A DNA stretch of 64,000 nt, from positions 251,849-315,848 of the forward strand of contig JBFLZR010000001.1 of assembly GCA_040756055.1 (NCBI GenBank). The letters run 5' to 3'. The notes under the pieces were generated by a model. The model searched no databases and had not been told where the DNA came from. It saw only the letters and a list, made by a program, of their open reading frames with translations. Source of the DNA: Candidatus Zixiibacteriota bacterium (GTDB lineage: Bacteria > Zixibacteria > MSB-5A5 > GN15 > FEB-12). Both the position numbers and the translations under genes were made by a program. Positions 25,368 through 34,361 of the stretch are shown one piece after another; positions within the stretch are counted from its first letter, which is position 1, and every line of letters begins with the position of its first letter.

Positions 25368-27626
25368 TTAGCGGGATTTTTCGGACGCCCGGAGCTGGCC
25401 CTCGGTCACCCAGCCGGAATCCGTCCAGTACTTGACAGCATCACGCAGGTTTGTGAAATATTCTGTTGTATCGTGCATAGGCTCGAGCAACCCGAGATCG
25501 ACAAGTCTCTCTCTGGCACGCATGAATGGGTCACGCTTCTTACATTCGATCGCGCGCAGACTGCTATCGAGACAATATGTCAGCGGCTCGTCGCCATCGA
25601 CGTTCTCTTCCACTATGACGTCCAGTAAGTTTGAGCCCAATAATTTTATCTCACTGACGCCGTTATACTGGTTGTGCATTTTTCGGCAATAGTCAGTAGG
25701 CGGAAAGACCATGTACAGCGATTGATTGCCTCTGCCAACACTTGAAGTATCATATGCCTCATCTTCGTACGGAGGCGCTGTCCCATACGCCGAATCAGGA
25801 GCGAGAACAAAAAGACTCGCACTTCCCTCGGGGTTGTTAATACCGTAGAAAATTAACTGTTCGCACACACCAGATCCGTCCGAACTGAGTTTTGGCCAGC
25901 TTGTAGCGGTGCCGGCGTCCACATACCAGCCATTCAGGTCCCCCTCAGAAGTCCAAAACTTGATATGGGTTCTGGCAGGATGTGATCGCGTAAGACTGGT
26001 GAGTATAAGTGTGTCATCTGAAAAACGGATTACTTTCAACTCATGAGAGTTGTATGTCTGGTTTCTTGTGGAGTCTGCGATGCAGTGGTGGAGTATAACG
26101 GCATCTCGTGTGAACAACATTTCTCCCCTGAAGTCATAGGCATATAGCATGGAGCTACTGCCGCATACGGCATTCGACTGCGGTAAAACATATACTTCAT
26201 TCACACCGTCCCCGTTCATATCATCTACCACCCACCTCTGGCAATCCACAGTGTCACAACCGTATTCAACTTCCCACAGCCGTGTGGAGTCGGCGTTCAA
26301 AGCTTCAAACCCTTTCTTGGTCGGATGTACATACTTCGGATTATCGTCAAACCCCACCCACGCTTTCGGATAGATAAGGCTGATCAACAGGTATGCCAGC
26401 GCCAGAAGTATCGGCACCTGGATATGAGTCGCGCGGCTGTAGCGCGCGGCCTTGCGGGCAACATACTGACCCATGCACACTTTTTCGGAGCGAAGGACAT
26501 TTTTGTCATCCAAAACATCGGTCAGGCGATCATACGGCACCAGATGGAGCTTACGGCTCGGATATTCACTCTCAAGTTGTCCGAGGACAATCTTCGCGTT
26601 ATCAAGATTATCCTCCGGCAGCACCAGAAACCGGATATGCGAAAAGAAGGCGCGCGATATCTTCTCACGGAGCGTCTCCTCGTTAACCGGCGTAATATTA
26701 CCGGTCTCGCCAACCCCGCCCGTAAAAGCCACCTCCTGCGATATGAGGCGCTCATGACGCATCACTTCGGTCTTCATCAGACCCGCGAAAGTAACCGCCG
26801 CCACCCCAAGACCGATTGAATCACCCGTAAACGTCTGGCTGCTGTCAGCAATACTGAAATGCCCGTGGTAGTATCTGCTTGCCTTGTCTTTGTAACCATG
26901 AATTTCAAAATACTCCCGGAGAGCCGCGAGAGCGTTGTAGCTGCTTCCCACAAAGGGATCATCGGGCGTCTTTATCTGATTCTCAAATGTGATTTCATCA
27001 GTCGTGGCTGATTTGCCAAATAGTTCCACACTTGCCCGCAGGGCGCGAAGTCGGCCATGACCGTGGCCGCGCTCACCCGATGTCTCCACGAACAGACAAT
27101 AGGCCTGATCATGACGAAGTTCTTCAGACAGAATAGTCCAATGCGAGTGGATTTGTTCGAGAGTGCCGACCACTGGAGAACCGGCCTGCTTAAGATACTG
27201 GCAGAGTATGGATAGTCCCTCACGGTCTCGAAGACTGTCCAGTTCTTCCGGCAGCATGCCCCCCGATGATCGTTCGGTCAATACCGAAACCGCCTTTGCG
27301 AACTCGCCGACATAGCAGTACACCTGAGCCAGACGAAATCCGATAATCTTGCTCTGATCGGGAAGGTCGAGCAGTTCCGTGACCCGCACGATTTGATCCA
27401 GCTTGTCTACGGGGAGGTCCGCCAGCGAGGCATCCGTGATAAACGTCTGGACAAATTGCCGCAGTTCCAGACGGTAGCTTTCAAACTGGGGTTTATCGAT
27501 AAGGGGATGATTCTCCGCAGCGAAGTCCATTAAATGCAATAGCCTGATATCATCGGCGACATTAGCCGCGAGACGGGCCTTGAGCCGTTCGAACTCTCGC
27601 GCGAATTGTACCGGGGATATGCTCAT
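25368..27626 (-). CDS. Membrane-anchored Lon-like (S16) serine protease with C-terminal FG-GAP-like domain
   Basis: About 752 residues. The N-terminal ~230 are helical. Residues about 262-380 form a Lon-type S16 protease domain: GDSIGLGVAAV gives catalytic Ser270, LREKISRAF gives Lys322, and VAFTGGVGETGNITPV and RFLVLPEDNLDNA match Lon strands. No AAA+ ATPase is attached. A single membrane helix follows at about 401-422 (PILLALAYLLISLIYP), then a ~330-residue beta-rich region with VDDMNGDGVNEVYVLP, an FG-GAP/VCBS-type calcium loop. The expected topology is protease inside, propeller-like sensor outside. ATG 27626 overlaps the TGA of the upstream zinc-finger gene (ATGA), which fixes the start; the frame continues 27 codons upstream but would overlap that gene by 85 bases. 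The substrate is unknown. Confidence 0.82.
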   Translation of the reverse strand: MSISPVQFAREFERLKARLAANVADDIRLLHLMDFAAENHPLIDKPQFESYRLELRQFVQTFITDASLADLPVDKLDQIVRVTELLDLPDQSKIIGFRLAQVYCYVGEFAKAVSVLTERSSGGMLPEELDSLRDREGLSILCQYLKQAGSPVVGTLEQIHSHWTILSEELRHDQAYCLFVETSGERGHGHGRLRALRASVELFGKSATTDEITFENQIKTPDDPFVGSSYNALAALREYFEIHGYKDKASRYYHGHFSIADSSQTFTGDSIGLGVAAVTFAGLMKTEVMRHERLISQEVAFTGGVGETGNITPVNEETLREKISRAFFSHIRFLVLPEDNLDNAKIVLGQLESEYPSRKLHLVPYDRLTDVLDDKNVLRSEKVCMGQYVARKAARYSRATHIQVPILLALAYLLISLIYPKAWVGFDDNPKYVHPTKKGFEALNADSTRLWEVEYGCDTVDCQRWVVDDMNGDGVNEVYVLPQSNAVCGSSSMLYAYDFRGEMLFTRDAVILHHCIADSTRNQTYNSHELKVIRFSDDTLILTSLTRSHPARTHIKFWTSEGDLNGWYVDAGTATSWPKLSSDGSGVCEQLIFYGINNPEGSASLFVLAPDSAYGTAPPYEDEAYDTSSVGRGNQSLYMVFPPTDYCRKMHNQYNGVSEIKLLGSNLLDVIVEENVDGDEPLTYCLDSSLRAIECKKRDPFMRARERLVDLGLLEPMHDTTEYFTNLRDAVKYWTDSGWVTEGQLRASEKSR

Positions 27627-28474
27627 TGATGAAACAGCCTGAAGATGATTTTGCGCGCCCTGTCTTTCAGGGTAATCTTGCGTCCCATCTGCGGCCCAGC
27701 CCGCCACGTGTCAACAACACCATCAGCCATCATCACCACCCGCACCGGATCAAAGTCGGGTCTGCCATCCAATTGGAGTATCTCGATTGTGAATTTCTTG
27801 CCTACCGTTTTTCCCTCGAATGTGATCTTTATCCGATCATCGTTTTCAGTCGTAAGAATAGTCTCTTTTTCGTAAATCGTTTTATCCGGGTCAAAATCCA
27901 GTGCTTCGAGGGTGAAAACAGCATCGGGAAGGTGCAGCTGCCATGCCGAATCGCCCGCGCGGTCAACCATCCCCGGCTCGATTTCGGCGTGCCCCTGTTC
28001 ATCAGTCACCACCGAAAGTTCTCTTTCGGGTACATCGACCATGATATGCGCGTAAAGTGAAGAATCCTCGGCAATAACCTGCAGGTAATCTTTGGACAAC
28101 TCGGTATCCCGCATCAACCTCAGGACCACATCGGGCGACTCGCAGTAGAGCGTTTTCAGATGTTCCAATTTTGGTTTGGCCGCTTTTCCATCGGCAGCCA
28201 ACTGACCAGCAAGAACGGAGGCGGCGTGCAGCTCCCTGAGAGTTATGACTTTAGGCCCAAAGGCTTGCCACGACAGTTTCTTTTTCATCGACTCGGCCGC
28301 CATTGGAATTCCGCGTTTCTCGGATTCACGTAGGGCGCTGACTTCCAGCCGAATATCATCAGCCAATTCGCGGCAAAACTCGCACGTTTCGAGATGCCGG
28401 GCAATCTGCTGTCTGCCCCCGTTTGATAGCTCGCCGAGGATATATTGCTTTATTTCATCCTTGTTCGGGTGCAA
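27623..28474 (-). CDS. Zinc-finger (zf-HC2) anti-sigma-like protein
   Basis: A 283-residue protein. The N-terminus is a putative anti-sigma zinc finger: IARHLETCEFCREL (about residues 24-37) gives H-x3-C-x2-C, with a helical lead-in typical of zf-HC2. Unlike classical anti-sigma factors it has no membrane helix. The middle is helical (about 75-145) and the C-terminal ~130 residues look beta-rich. The start is TTG at 28474 with GGAAGGGA well placed before it, 12 bases after the stop of the upstream gene. Its stop overlaps the start of the Lon-like protease gene. A role in binding the upstream gene product is inferred from order only. Confidence 0.75.
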   Translation of the reverse strand: MHPNKDEIKQYILGELSNGGRQQIARHLETCEFCRELADDIRLEVSALRESEKRGIPMAAESMKKKLSWQAFGPKVITLRELHAASVLAGQLAADGKAAKPKLEHLKTLYCESPDVVLRLMRDTELSKDYLQVIAEDSSLYAHIMVDVPERELSVVTDEQGHAEIEPGMVDRAGDSAWQLHLPDAVFTLEALDFDPDKTIYEKETILTTENDDRIKITFEGKTVGKKFTIEILQLDGRPDFDPVRVVMMADGVVDTWRAGPQMGRKITLKDRARKIIFRLFHQ

Positions 28475-28486
28475 AATATCCCTTCC

Positions 28487-29560
28487 TTACTCCACCACAT
28501 TCCAATAGACACCAAATTGGCGAATTATCGGGTTTTTTCTCAACCTTGACGAAAAGTCTTCCTTGGTGCGATCTATGACGGTTTCGAAGACATACTTGAA
28601 GTCTTCCAGGTATCTCTCAACATACTGCGGCGGCATAACTTCCCGAAAATAGTCCGGTATGACGGCGGGGTCGCCATCATGGCCGAAATCATCGAGATAC
28701 CGGCCGCAAGCGGCCAGAAACAGCCCGGAATCTTCGCCCCTGATCCGAGTTTTCGTCACAAACGGCCGGATGACCTGATCATCGATGTATTTCATGGTTT
28801 CCAACTTAATAGCAGACACTGCGTCTCTTATGGCGCTCGTTTGCGGGCCGGGAACGGCCATCGGGCCGAACTGCGGCAATTGAAGAAAAGCCACATTGAC
28901 GGCAACAACGGCTTTCAGAAGGTCGGTTCGGCCTATGGCAGCGCAGTAAGCCGGGGCCTGCGCGAGGCGCTCGAAGATCTTGCGGCACCAGTCGGTCCGG
29001 CTATTGCTTCCAGCGAAGGCCTCTTCGGCAATAATCCTGAGTTCTTCGTACGGGATTGTCGGCTTCGAGAAGTCGGGCTTGCCGGCCTTCAAATGGATGA
29101 ATTCCTCATATCCCCTCATGAAAGTCACGTAATGGTCTTCTCTTAAAATATCCTTGAATCGCCGTTTAAGTGTCTCAACCTGCGGGTTGGCCTGCTTTTT
29201 GAGCCGGCTTATTTCCTGATGCGCAAATCCCTTCAGAAGACTCTCAAACAGCATCCAGAGCCTTTCCGGCTCACACTGTTCAAAATCGCGGACGCCGCTG
29301 GACTGATAGAACTCGAAAATGACACTAAATGGCCGTTGCGGCTTGGTTTGGAAGAGACTTCCGAGGATATCTACCGCAAGGTCGTCCACGGCGCTCTCTT
29401 CGCTGTACAAATCGAGAGGCAGACGATACCCTTTCTGACGCAGATAAATCAGATATCCCCTGATAAAAACTAGTGTACTGTCAAAGATGTCTGAGAATCT
29501 TTTTTGATCTGGACTTACAAGGAAATTCTTGAGCCTTAAAGGTGCTTCCCTACCCATCAA
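28487..29560 (-). CDS. Unknown protein heading the Lon-like operon; weak sigma-region-2 resemblance
   Basis: A 357-residue, mainly helical soluble protein that I do not recognise. Near residues 20-70 the segment FSDIFDSTLVFIRGYLIYLR followed by DDLAVDILGSLF recalls the spacing of ECF sigma region 2 (a helix of aromatic and basic residues, then a DL-x-DI-x2-LF helix), with an insertion between. LKRRFKDILRED (about 129-140) is strongly basic. There is no obvious region 4. It is the first gene of a three-gene run with a zf-HC2 protein and a Lon-like membrane protease, an order common for sigma/anti-sigma modules. The sigma-like reading is a hypothesis; an enzyme or scaffold is equally possible. 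Confidence 0.6.
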   Translation of the reverse strand: MMGREAPLRLKNFLVSPDQKRFSDIFDSTLVFIRGYLIYLRQKGYRLPLDLYSEESAVDDLAVDILGSLFQTKPQRPFSVIFEFYQSSGVRDFEQCEPERLWMLFESLLKGFAHQEISRLKKQANPQVETLKRRFKDILREDHYVTFMRGYEEFIHLKAGKPDFSKPTIPYEELRIIAEEAFAGSNSRTDWCRKIFERLAQAPAYCAAIGRTDLLKAVVAVNVAFLQLPQFGPMAVPGPQTSAIRDAVSAIKLETMKYIDDQVIRPFVTKTRIRGEDSGLFLAACGRYLDDFGHDGDPAVIPDYFREVMPPQYVERYLEDFKYVFETVIDRTKEDFSSRLRKNPIIRQFGVYWNVVE

Positions 29561-29659
29561 GTTTAGATGCCAGTCACAATGCTATTTACAGTCTGTTGAA
29601 ATATAGCTCGTTTGGTCCTTAATGTCAAGGTTGTCAACGGGTACGCCGGACTGGGGTCG

Positions 29660-31990
29660 CTACTGCTCGACGCGGGCAAGGACAGACTCAAATGGGTTGA
29701 GTCGAAGCTTGTGCGGACGCTGCTTGAGGCCCGGAAGCGAAAAATCGTAATCGGGGCTGTCGATGAAAATACGGACATACGCTTTGGTCTTGTCATCCAT
29801 CTCGATCTCCAGCGGTACATACATCATGAAATCCTCGGCCACCCCGGTCGTGACCACGCGGCAGTGAGCCGTGTAAGCGCCCGACGAATCCTTTTCAATA
29901 TCGTAGGTGAATTTATACGTCGGTAGGTTACTGGAATAAATCCACTGGTCGAAAAACCAGCCCATATCACCGCCGAAATACTTCTCGGTCAACCGCCTGA
30001 AATCCGCCGTCGTAACATCGCGACCACGATACATCCCGTAATACTCCTTCATCATGGTCAAAAACAGATCCTCGTTCATAGTCTGAAAATCGATGAGCAT
30101 GTTGCGCAACATATGGAGCACCAAAGCGGCCTTCTTGTATATAACCAGGCCGTAATCTTCCAGGGTCTCGGAGCTTCTCGTGCGATACCCCAGAGCAATC
30201 GGTCCGGATTCTGCCCCCGATGTAAACAGATACTGACGGGCGGTGAAGACATCGTTGCGGTAGTCTCTCACGCGGTCAAGGAACTTGTCATTGCCGAGGA
30301 CCGCCTGAAGATACATAAGCGAGCTGTACTCGGCGAATCCCTCGCTGAGCCAGGTATCGTGATAAGTTTCATAGCCGACCCCGACGCCCCACCACTGGTG
30401 AGCCACTTCATGGGCGCGGTTCACCCGCTGGTACCCCTCGTAATCGGTGCTTATCCAGGTATCGACCCCCAGATGCAGAAAACCCGGAAAAGCCTCGTGG
30501 CCGGCTTTCATGACCTCACCCACTACCAGCCTGTTGTACTGGCACGGTCCGAAATAGTGTGTGAACAGCTTCAAGGAGCCAATGATATCCTCACCAACCT
30601 GATCTTGCATGTTTCTGCCGGTCGGGGTCGTGCCCTGCGCCAATTCCTGCGCCAGGGCACTATGAAAATCCTTTGAAAAATAAATATCCACCGGAGGTAC
30701 CTTGTCGGCTTCAAAGGCATACTTCTCCAGCGGTCCGATATTGAAAGACACATTCTCGGCCGGAGGAAATACTTTCCATGTCGTAAAGACAGTATCCTCG
30801 GTAATTTCCTCCTTAAGGCGATTGCCGGCAGCCACGAAAGCATACTGCGGATGAGTTTTGAAATTGAGAGTAAACAGCGCTTTTGAGCTATAACCATAGC
30901 GGGGATACCAGTCACCGCCGGTTTTCACGAAAAACTGGCCCATCTCTTTTTCTACGATATCACCATGATAGAAAAACTTCAGCGTCACCAACTCACCGGC
31001 TGCCAACGGGCGGTCAAACATCACATACAGCGGGTACGATTTATACTTGTCCTCTTCATAGCGCACGAACGCGACCTTCTGATCAGTGGAGTCTGTGATA
31101 CTGTCCACGACCAGCTCCGGGTGAAGATACATCTCCAGCACCCGCGTCGGTCCCAACCTCACCTCGAACTCCATCGCGCTGGCAGCCGCGAACTTCGCGT
31201 TGTTTGAAATAGAGGCGTCGATCGTATAGCGGTCGGGGCGAATACGATCCTTATTCAGACCATTGATATTAACATAGCCGGGGTCAATGTACTGTGTGTA
31301 TCGGCACACTGTCTCCATAAACGACAGACCGTATCCCTTATACCTTTTGAGAAAACTCACTTCCTCGCGTTCATTGGGATCGAACACGTAAATCACCGGA
31401 TCGCTCTTATCCGGTTCAAGATGTACCATCAGGTAGGGAAGTTGCCCCGGATGGGCCATAGCCTGCAGGGCTCCGAAAAGGTACTCGCGATTTTCATCTT
31501 TGGTAATTTCTTCGAACAGCTTTTTCGCTTCGCCGGCATGGCTGTCGCCAAACACTCCCAACCCACCTCGGCAAGACTCTGTAATCATCTCGTAAATGGG
31601 GGGAGAAAACACAAGAAGCATGTTCTTGAAAGAGCGGTTCAAGGAATCGGTGGCAAAGAAGCGATTCAGTTGCTCCTGCTCCATTTTCACCGTGGGAGCG
31701 AACCTGAATTGTCCCATACCTTCGTAGTAGGCCGCCCAATATTGCTCGGCCCCGTCGATAGTCACCGGCTTGAAAAACACAAAACGACCTGTACCAAAAA
31801 CTATTTCAAGGTCTTTGTGCTTGATCTCCAATTCACTGACATGACAGGTCGTGGAGACATCCAGTTCCCCCTTGAACATGTCTTTCAGGGCAGCCTGCAA
31901 CTCGGTCCCGTCGGCGGCTGATAAACCCCCGGCGACAAGCAGAAGAACCATCAGGCAGGTGGTAATCACAATACGCCTGACCGAATTCAA
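29660..31990 (-). CDS. Exported M1-family zinc metallopeptidase
   Basis: A 776-residue protein with an N-terminal signal peptide (about residues 1-26). The M1 zinc site is HEVAHQWWG followed 18 residues on by the Glu ligand in WLSEGFAEYSSLMYLQ (together about residues 528-560). The usual M1 exopeptidase GAMEN motif is not evident, as in many extracellular M1-like proteins of this group, so aminopeptidase activity is not assured. The start is TTG at 31990 with AAGGAG six bases before it. It lies 30 bases downstream of the M48 peptidase gene and is probably co-transcribed with it. Confidence 0.88.
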   Translation of the reverse strand: MNSVRRIVITTCLMVLLLVAGGLSAADGTELQAALKDMFKGELDVSTTCHVSELEIKHKDLEIVFGTGRFVFFKPVTIDGAEQYWAAYYEGMGQFRFAPTVKMEQEQLNRFFATDSLNRSFKNMLLVFSPPIYEMITESCRGGLGVFGDSHAGEAKKLFEEITKDENREYLFGALQAMAHPGQLPYLMVHLEPDKSDPVIYVFDPNEREEVSFLKRYKGYGLSFMETVCRYTQYIDPGYVNINGLNKDRIRPDRYTIDASISNNAKFAAASAMEFEVRLGPTRVLEMYLHPELVVDSITDSTDQKVAFVRYEEDKYKSYPLYVMFDRPLAAGELVTLKFFYHGDIVEKEMGQFFVKTGGDWYPRYGYSSKALFTLNFKTHPQYAFVAAGNRLKEEITEDTVFTTWKVFPPAENVSFNIGPLEKYAFEADKVPPVDIYFSKDFHSALAQELAQGTTPTGRNMQDQVGEDIIGSLKLFTHYFGPCQYNRLVVGEVMKAGHEAFPGFLHLGVDTWISTDYEGYQRVNRAHEVAHQWWGVGVGYETYHDTWLSEGFAEYSSLMYLQAVLGNDKFLDRVRDYRNDVFTARQYLFTSGAESGPIALGYRTRSSETLEDYGLVIYKKAALVLHMLRNMLIDFQTMNEDLFLTMMKEYYGMYRGRDVTTADFRRLTEKYFGGDMGWFFDQWIYSSNLPTYKFTYDIEKDSSGAYTAHCRVVTTGVAEDFMMYVPLEIEMDDKTKAYVRIFIDSPDYDFSLPGLKQRPHKLRLNPFESVLARVEQ

Positions 31991-32020
31991 ACCAAACTCC
32001 TTTTTATACTACAACCGTTT

Positions 32021-33343
32021 TCACGGTCTATAGTTGCGCACAAAATCCATACGCTTATTCAGGGCGGGATGACTGTAAAACCAGAATTCGATGAACGGAT
32101 GCGGGTCGGGATCCGAAAGATTCAACACCGAGAGTTTATCGAAAGCTATCGCCGCCGACTCTCCCGTCACACCCGAAATATCCATGCTGTATTTGTCCGA
32201 CTGGCGCTCCATGTGACGACTGAAACCATTGGATATCGGGTTGAACAGGAAGCTGATTACAGTCAACATCAGCAAAATCAGGGGAAGGGAGGCTATATCA
32301 TTGAGGGAGTCGAAACCAAACCGATGTTTGAGGCGGTTTATGACCGGCTGAATTGTCCTGCTCACCACCCACATGGCCACACCAATGAACGCCACCGCGA
32401 TGAGCAGGCCAATCCAGACATGGTTCATCACATAGTGCCCCATCTCATGGCCCATGACAAATTTGATTTCATCGGTCGTAAAATTATCGATCATGGTATC
32501 ATATAGAACGATGCGTTTGGTGGCGAAAAGCCCGGTAACATAGGCATTGATTTTGGATGACTGTTTGGAAGCATCGACCTGAAAAACATCGGAACCCTCT
32601 ATGCCGGCTTTATCGGCCAGAGCGAGTATCTCCGCTTTGAGTTGCTTGTCTTTGAGCGGCTCGTAATCATTAAACAAAGGAGAGATAACCACCGGCGAAA
32701 TCACAATGACAAACACGGCAATTGGAATCATTCCGGCCGACACCCACAGCCACCACTTCTTCGATTTTTCAATAGCAAAGTAGATTAGCCAGACAGGGAT
32801 AATGGCGAATATCACGGTTATCAAAAGCCCCAGCAGGCTCTCGCCCAGCCAGGCGCCAAAGGTCTGGTTGACAAAACCATACTCACCCTCGACAAGAAAA
32901 TCTCGATAGAGATGAAACGGAAAATTAATGATGTAGTCAGCCACGAACAACAAAACGATGAACAGCCACAGGATAAGGAATTTCCTTCTTGCCACCATTG
33001 CCCAGTTTCTTAGCCTTGCCGAGAAACCCGTGAACAAAATCAATGACAGCACCGCCAGCGTCAGGAAAAATTCTATGAACCGCCAGATGTGGTTGAATTG
33101 TGAGTAGGCGATGAGCTTGGCTTTGCGTTCCGGCGACATCGGATAGAGCGGCTCTGCATCCGATGTCTGGCCTGCGGCATAAGTTGAATCCGTTGCCGAA
33201 AGTTCTGATGTGCTGTCGATTGTCTGTCCGGATGACACCGAATCAGTCGCGTCCGACTCGGTCCGCGCCAACACATATCCGGCCCCCATCAGTGTGACGG
33301 TTAAAATCAATACCGCCAGAAGTCCTGTTTTTCCGATTGACAT
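32021..33343 (-). CDS. M48-family membrane zinc endopeptidase (Ste24/CAAX protease-like)
   Basis: A 440-residue integral membrane protease. An N-terminal signal or anchor helix is followed by a Ser/Thr-rich linker (residues about 28-60) and several membrane helices. The zinc site FVMGHEMGHYVMNH lies at about residue 290, with the GLFATKRIVLYDTMI strand just before it and the third-ligand region HMERQSDKYSMDISG at about 380. This is the arrangement of Ste24-type M48 enzymes, which act in membrane protein quality control or prenyl-protein processing. The substrate is unknown. AGGGATAG lies before the ATG at 33343. Confidence 0.88.
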   Translation of the reverse strand: MSIGKTGLLAVLILTVTLMGAGYVLARTESDATDSVSSGQTIDSTSELSATDSTYAAGQTSDAEPLYPMSPERKAKLIAYSQFNHIWRFIEFFLTLAVLSLILFTGFSARLRNWAMVARRKFLILWLFIVLLFVADYIINFPFHLYRDFLVEGEYGFVNQTFGAWLGESLLGLLITVIFAIIPVWLIYFAIEKSKKWWLWVSAGMIPIAVFVIVISPVVISPLFNDYEPLKDKQLKAEILALADKAGIEGSDVFQVDASKQSSKINAYVTGLFATKRIVLYDTMIDNFTTDEIKFVMGHEMGHYVMNHVWIGLLIAVAFIGVAMWVVSRTIQPVINRLKHRFGFDSLNDIASLPLILLMLTVISFLFNPISNGFSRHMERQSDKYSMDISGVTGESAAIAFDKLSVLNLSDPDPHPFIEFWFYSHPALNKRMDFVRNYRP

Positions 33344-33503
33344 TTGTCTATCCCTGCTAGTGATTTATAGGGTAACCTAATTATCTTAAGCGGGGCCTTA
33401 TTGTCAAGAACAGTTTTGACCCCTTCAACTTAGCCCTCTTAAGTTTTAATATTTAGTTGATGCCTGAACCATTTTTATACGTCTTTAGTATAGAGGAGGT
33501 TCT

Positions 33504-34361
33504 ATGAGGAAGCGTGTTATTTTCGCGGCGCTGATGTTTCTCGCGGCGCCTTTATTTTCCGGATGCAGCGATGACGAAACAACAGGTCCCGAAGGGGGTG
33601 AGGAGTACCTCGTTCTGGGACACATTATGTGCAGACCCTATGTTGACTTCAGCGCGGTGGTACACGACGTGTACAGGAAGGGGTGTGACATTGACTCGAT
33701 TCTGGTGTGCGACAGCCTCTGCAGTGAATATGAGAGTTACAACCTCGTTCCCGGCGAGGGTTCGGAGACCAGCTACTATTACAACAACCGGGCCGATTCT
33801 ACGCGCTTGCGCTCCGGCGATGTCGCCACGGTCAGATTCTACGATGGTATCAATGCTGCGTTGACAGAGGTCGCCGTACTATCCTGGAATAATGACTCGG
33901 TCAAGTATATCTCACCGTTGGCGAACACGGTCATAAATCCGTCCGAATCATTTGAGCTGGTCTGGCACCGGGTGGCAAATGCTCATTGGTATGGCCTGAA
34001 CATACACTTCGTAACCGATTCCGCCGGCACGATGGTATTCAGTGAGTGGTATGCTTGGACCGAGGATACGACTTTGGTGATCGACGGAAGTGGCTTTCCT
34101 AAAAATGGCCAGATTTCAATAGCCGGTGTTTCTGTGGCTGGCCCAAGTCCCGGTTCAGCCCCGAATGTCAGCGGCTTGAAATTAACCGGCACTATTTACG
34201 GTCTCGCAAACCCCGCCGCAGTATATTTCACGGTAGGCACCGGGTTCAATCCCGGGGTAGTTGGAAAGATCAGCCCCTGGCAGGACGAACCCGACAGCCT
34301 TGCCATTGAACTGATAGAAAAGCTGTACGAAGCTGGCCAGGTACGGAAGGAGGCAATATGA
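33504..34361 (+). CDS. Lipoprotein, first of a tandem paralogous pair
   Basis: A 285-residue envelope lipoprotein. The signal peptide ends in a lipobox LFSGC at about residues 17-21, followed by an acidic linker SDDETTGPEGGEEY. The mature part is beta-rich with no recognised family. It shares many blocks with the next gene: GCDIDSI, DSTRLRSGD, SFELVWHRV, WYGLNIHFVTDSAG and ISIAGVSVAGPSPGS. The GAGGAGGT ribosome site before ATG 33504 is strong. Its TGA overlaps the ATG of the second copy. Confidence 0.75.
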   Translation: MRKRVIFAALMFLAAPLFSGCSDDETTGPEGGEEYLVLGHIMCRPYVDFSAVVHDVYRKGCDIDSILVCDSLCSEYESYNLVPGEGSETSYYYNNRADSTRLRSGDVATVRFYDGINAALTEVAVLSWNNDSVKYISPLANTVINPSESFELVWHRVANAHWYGLNIHFVTDSAGTMVFSEWYAWTEDTTLVIDGSGFPKNGQISIAGVSVAGPSPGSAPNVSGLKLTGTIYGLANPAAVYFTVGTGFNPGVVGKISPWQDEPDSLAIELIEKLYEAGQVRKEAI

